Assembly: GCA_002085465.1 (NCBI GenBank)
Contig: NBML01000023.1
Coordinates: 1-16,760 of the forward strand
Direction: 5' to 3'
Length of the DNA stretch: 16,760 nt
DNA from: Desulfobacteraceae bacterium 4572_89
Lineage (GTDB): Bacteria > Desulfobacterota > Desulfobacteria > Desulfobacterales > Desulfobacteraceae
Under the pieces are notes generated by a model, which had not been told where the DNA came from, did no database searches, and saw only the letters and a list, made by a program, of their open reading frames with translations. Below, piece after piece: positions 13,387 to 16,760 of this stretch (position 1 is its first letter; every line of letters starts with the position of its first letter). Position numbers and translations under genes: made by a program.

Positions 13387-15909
13387 ATGGTACTTAATTT
13401 TTTCACAAAGATCTTTGGCTCCAGTAACGACCGGCTGTTAAAAAAGATTCAGCCCATCATAGATGCAATCAACGGATTTGAGCCTGAAATGCAGTCTTTG
13501 ACTGATGAAAACTTTGCCCGGAAAACCCTTGAATTTAAAGACAGGGTTGAAAAAGGCGAGTCTCTGGATGATATTTTGCCTGAAGCCTTTGCCCTGGTAA
13601 GGGAAGCTTCTGTCAGAACCCTTGGTATGCGCCATTTTGATGTACAGTTAATCGGCGGGATTACACTTCACCATGGGGCCATTTCTGAAATGAAAACCGG
13701 TGAGGGTAAAACCCTTATGTCCACCCTTCCAGCCTATTTAAATGCCCTTTCCGGCAAAGGGGTACACATCGTAACGGTAAATGATTACCTGGCCCAGCGT
13801 GATGCTGACTGGATGGCCCAGATTTATAATTTTCTGGGATTGAGTGTTGGGGTGGTGGTCCATGGTTTAAATGACCAGGAAAGAAAAGAAGCCTATGCAG
13901 CTGATATCACCTATGGCACCAATAATGAGTTCGGGTTTGACTATCTCCGGGACAATATGAAGTTTGAAAAGGAAAGCCTTGCCCAGGGCAATCTTAATTT
14001 TGCCATTGTTGATGAGGTGGACTCTATTCTCATTGATGAGGCTCGAACTCCCCTGATTATTTCAGGACCCACTGAAAAATCAACCCATTTTTATATCCAG
14101 GTTAATTCCATTATCCCGGCCTTTAAAAAGGAAATTGATTATACCGTAGATGAGGAATCCAAAAGCGTTTCCCTGACCGAAGAGGGTATTGCCAAAGGGG
14201 AAAAACTATTGGATGTGGATAATTTATACGATCCAGCCAGTATTGAAATGCTTCATCATTTAAACCAGGGCCTTAAAGCCCACATCCTGTTTAAGCGTGA
14301 TACAGATTATATTGTTAAAAACGATCAGGTGGTCATTGTTGATGAATTTACCGGACGTCTGATGACAGGCAGGCGTTACAGTGAAGGCCTGCACCAGGCC
14401 CTGGAAGCAAAGGAAAATGTTAAGATTGAAAATGAGAACCAGACCCTGGCTTCCATAACCTTTCAGAATTTTTTCAGGATGTATGACAAGTTGTCCGGTA
14501 TGACCGGAACAGCTGAAACCGAAGCTCCTGAATTTAAAAAAATCTATAACCTTGATGTGGTGGTGATCCCCACCAATCAACCCATGATCAGGGATGATTT
14601 TCCAGATCTCATATATAAAACCCAGAAAGAAAAATATGACGCAGCAATCAATGAGATAATTGCCCTCCACAAGAAAGGCCAGCCAGTGCTTGTGGGTACC
14701 ATCTCCATTGACGTATCCGAGGACCTGAGCAGAAAACTCAAGAAAAAAGGGGTCCCCCATAATGTATTAAATGCCAAGCACCATAAGGCAGAAGCTGAAA
14801 TTATTGCCAATGCCGGACAAAAAAGGGCTGTAACCATTTCCACCAATATGGCTGGCCGGGGTACGGATATCAAGCTTGGGGAAGGTGTCAAGGAACTGGG
14901 GGGATTGCATATCCTTGGTACTTCAAGGCATGAGTCCAGGCGTATTGATAACCAGCTCAGAGGGCGTTCAGGAAGACAGGGGGACCAGGGCAGCTCGCGA
15001 TTTTATCTGTCCCTGGAAGATGACCTTCTGCGGATATTTGGCGGGGACAGAATCCATGCGGTCATGGATAAACTTGGAATTAAAGAAGGGGAACATATTG
15101 AACATTCTTTTATTTCCAAGGCCATTGAAAATGCCCAGTCCAAGGTGGAAGGCCATAATTTTGAAATCAGGAAACATCTTCTTGAATATGATGATGTCAT
15201 GAATCAGCAGAGGGAAGTGATTTACCGCCAGCGCCGTCAGGCACTGGAGGAGAGTGATCTGAAATCAGTGGTCCTTGAAATGATGGAAGACAAGGCCTAT
15301 GACCTGGTGAGTGAATTTTCCACTGAAAAAACACCCATTAAGGACTGGGATATAAAGGGCCTTGAAAACAGTGTAAACAAATTATTTAATTTTCCAGTGG
15401 ATATTGGCCTGGCTGTTACAGAGAATCAATCCCAGGACCAGGTGTCGGATTTTATTTTTAAAAAGGCAAAGGAGCATTACCTTGCCAAAGAAGCCCTTGT
15501 TGAAGCAGAGCAGATGCGACAGCTGGAAAGGTTTGTTATTTTACAGACCGTTGATACCAGATGGAAAGAACATTTATTGTCCATGGATTATTTAAAAGAA
15601 GGTATTGGACTTCGGGGATATGCCCAGCAGGATCCTTTGCGTATATACAAAAAAGAAGGTTTTGAGATGTTCCATGACCTCATGGAAAGGATCAAGGAGG
15701 AGATCATTGATATTCTGTTTAAAATTCAGATTGCCGAGTCCTCCAATGTTAATGAAATGAAAAAAAATGAACAAAGGGACCTGACCTTTTCCCATTCAGA
15801 TGAACCAGCCATAAAGAAACCTGTTAAACGCAGTAGCCAGAAAGTACAAAGAAATGATCCCTGTCCCTGCGGAAGCGGTAAAAAATATAAAAAATGCTGT
15901 ATGTCCTAG
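13387..15909 (+). CDS. secA: preprotein translocase ATPase SecA
   Basis: The 840-residue protein is full-length SecA. Key parts are the Walker A-type motif MKTGEGKT (102-109), the DEVD box (209-212) within [20 protein letters not shown], the [14 protein letters not shown] block (about 178-191), the [13 protein letters not shown] helicase motif and [11 protein letters not shown]. The C-terminus carries the zinc/SecB-binding tail CxCx8CC (Cys826, 828, 837, 838). SecA drives unfolded preproteins through SecYEG using ATP. The ATG follows AAGGATAGG. The gene begins a tight cluster: clpS starts 9 bases after its stop. Confidence 0.98.
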   Translation: MVLNFFTKIFGSSNDRLLKKIQPIIDAINGFEPEMQSLTDENFARKTLEFKDRVEKGESLDDILPEAFALVREASVRTLGMRHFDVQLIGGITLHHGAISEMKTGEGKTLMSTLPAYLNALSGKGVHIVTVNDYLAQRDADWMAQIYNFLGLSVGVVVHGLNDQERKEAYAADITYGTNNEFGFDYLRDNMKFEKESLAQGNLNFAIVDEVDSILIDEARTPLIISGPTEKSTHFYIQVNSIIPAFKKEIDYTVDEESKSVSLTEEGIAKGEKLLDVDNLYDPASIEMLHHLNQGLKAHILFKRDTDYIVKNDQVVIVDEFTGRLMTGRRYSEGLHQALEAKENVKIENENQTLASITFQNFFRMYDKLSGMTGTAETEAPEFKKIYNLDVVVIPTNQPMIRDDFPDLIYKTQKEKYDAAINEIIALHKKGQPVLVGTISIDVSEDLSRKLKKKGVPHNVLNAKHHKAEAEIIANAGQKRAVTISTNMAGRGTDIKLGEGVKELGGLHILGTSRHESRRIDNQLRGRSGRQGDQGSSRFYLSLEDDLLRIFGGDRIHAVMDKLGIKEGEHIEHSFISKAIENAQSKVEGHNFEIRKHLLEYDDVMNQQREVIYRQRRQALEESDLKSVVLEMMEDKAYDLVSEFSTEKTPIKDWDIKGLENSVNKLFNFPVDIGLAVTENQSQDQVSDFIFKKAKEHYLAKEALVEAEQMRQLERFVILQTVDTRWKEHLLSMDYLKEGIGLRGYAQQDPLRIYKKEGFEMFHDLMERIKEEIIDILFKIQIAESSNVNEMKKNEQRDLTFSHSDEPAIKKPVKRSSQKVQRNDPCPCGSGKKYKKCCMS

Positions 15910-15918
15910 GAATAGATT

Positions 15919-16227
15919 ATGACGTCCACGGATTCAAAAATAAAAAAAGGGATATCATCAAAATCCAAAAAGGATAAACCTCCCATGTATAAGGTCATTC
16001 TGCATAATGACGATTATACAACCATGGAATTTGTAGTGGAAATTCTTGTAACAGTTTTTGGGAAATCTCTTGAAAAATCGACACAAATGATGCTTAATAT
16101 ACATAATAGGGGAAAAGAAGTGTGTGGTATCTATCCAAAGCAGATTGCAGAAACAAAAGTGGATACTGTGCACAATCTGGCCGGAAATAAAGGTTATCCC
16201 TTAAAAAGTACAATGGAAAAGGAGTAG
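15919..16227 (+). CDS. clpS: ClpS, adaptor of the ClpAP protease
   Basis: The 102-residue protein has a flexible lysine-rich N-terminal tail (about 1-22) and the ClpS core: the HNDDYTTMEFVVEIL motif (about 29-43), with the N-degron-binding Asn-Asp and Met residues, and the IHNRGKEVCGIY helix-strand (about 61-72), with the conserved His. ClpS delivers proteins with N-terminal Leu, Phe, Tyr or Trp to ClpA. The ATG follows TAGGAATAG. The stop codon TAG is embedded in the ribosome site of clpA, which starts 4 bases later, so the two are translationally coupled. Confidence 0.95.
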   Translation: MTSTDSKIKKGISSKSKKDKPPMYKVILHNDDYTTMEFVVEILVTVFGKSLEKSTQMMLNIHNRGKEVCGIYPKQIAETKVDTVHNLAGNKGYPLKSTMEKE

Positions 16228-16231
16228 GGTT

Positions 16232-16760
16232 ATGATAAGCAAAGAACTCAGTACAGCTCTCGGTTTTGCCGTACGGGAAGCAAAGAAAAGAAGGCATGAG
16301 TATGTATGTGTTGAACACGTTCTTTATGCAATCCTTAACCATGAAAGCGGCTTGGAAACCATTGAAAAATGTGGTGGAAGCCCTGGGCAGATAAAAGATG
16401 AACTGGAAAAATTCTTTGAAGAAAAATTAACCAAAATAGAAAGCCAGGAAGAGTATGTCCTTCAACAGACCATTGGTTTCCAGCGGATGATACAACGGGC
16501 CATCAACCATGCAAGGTCAGCGGAAAAAAGTGAGGTTAATCTTGGGGATATTCTTGCCTCAATTTTCCAGGAAAAAGATTCCCATGCAGCTTTTTATCTG
16601 GAGTCGGAAGGAATAACCCGGCTGGATGTGCTCAAACATATTTCCCATTCAACGAAGAGTGAAAAAAAATCAAACCCCAGTCCAAATCCATCCCATAAAA
16701 TGTTTCCCCAGGCAGACCCCAAGACCAAACGACCAAAGAAAAAAGATCCTCTGGAAGCCT
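16232..16760 (+). CDS. clpA: ClpA, ATP-dependent Clp protease ATP-binding subunit (N-terminal part)
   Basis: The frame opens at ATG 16232 after AAGGAG and is open to the window edge (176 codons). The first 140 residues form the Clp N-domain repeats that bind ClpS: MISKELSTALGFAVREAKKRRHEYVCVEHVLYAIL, then EYVLQQTIGFQRMIQRAINHARSAEK...VNLGDILASIF. A basic, proline-rich linker (about 145-175) follows, before the AAA+ module, which lies outside the window. With ClpP it forms the ClpAP protease. Full ClpA is about 750 residues, so roughly three quarters are missing only because of the window limit. Confidence 0.95.
   Translation, partial: MISKELSTALGFAVREAKKRRHEYVCVEHVLYAILNHESGLETIEKCGGSPGQIKDELEKFFEEKLTKIESQEEYVLQQTIGFQRMIQRAINHARSAEKSEVNLGDILASIFQEKDSHAAFYLESEGITRLDVLKHISHSTKSEKKSNPSPNPSHKMFPQADPKTKRPKKKDPLEA

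Noticed and set aside
14260..14760. 166-codon minus-strand frame inside secA
   Set aside because: Antisense of conserved SecA sequence; its residues follow from codon bias on the other strand.

Overview
The window looks like the chromosome of a low-GC marine Desulfobacterota (deltaproteobacterial) sulfate reducer, probably Desulfobacteraceae. This is inferred from the overall character of the proteins and gene neighbourhoods, not from a marker gene or a database search. The left edge is accessory DNA and the rest is ordinary chromosome.

Left 1.8 kb: the right end of an integrated element. It holds a C-terminal fragment of an HK97-type phage portal protein (71-364), a two-gene toxin-antitoxin unit (DUF4258 toxin followed by an MqsA-like zinc-finger/HTH antitoxin, 695-1496), and a cluster of 11-bp repeats (1540-1584). 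It stops exactly where a 3' fragment of a tRNA-Leu(UAG) gene begins (1791-1843), cut in the anticodon loop. This fragment is followed by what looks like the tRNA's own terminator (1854-1899). The arrangement fits a tRNA attachment site, with the element to the left and the chromosome to the right.

1.9-2.9 kb: a decayed strip with a frameshifted short-chain dehydrogenase N-terminus, a lone khpA RNA-binding gene, tandem 13- and 14-bp repeats, and a short remnant of a small conserved protein.

2.9-4.0 kb (+): an IscU/NifU-type Fe-S scaffold gene overlapping a conserved lipoprotein gene. 4.0-7.3 kb (-): HlyIII/PAQR-family membrane protein, then a Nudix hydrolase, then an M48 membrane protease with a TPR tail; the last two are 12 nt apart.

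7.5-11.7 kb (+): a complete general L-amino-acid ABC importer, aapJ-aapQ-aapM-aapP, with a strong hairpin between the binding-protein gene and the permeases that probably lets aapJ be made in excess. A macro-domain (ADP-ribose) gene and an M23 LytM-type membrane peptidase follow on the same strand.

13.3-16.8 kb (+): secA with a good sigma70 promoter, then clpS and the start of clpA, closely spaced as one operon for protein export and N-degron proteolysis. clpA runs off the right edge.
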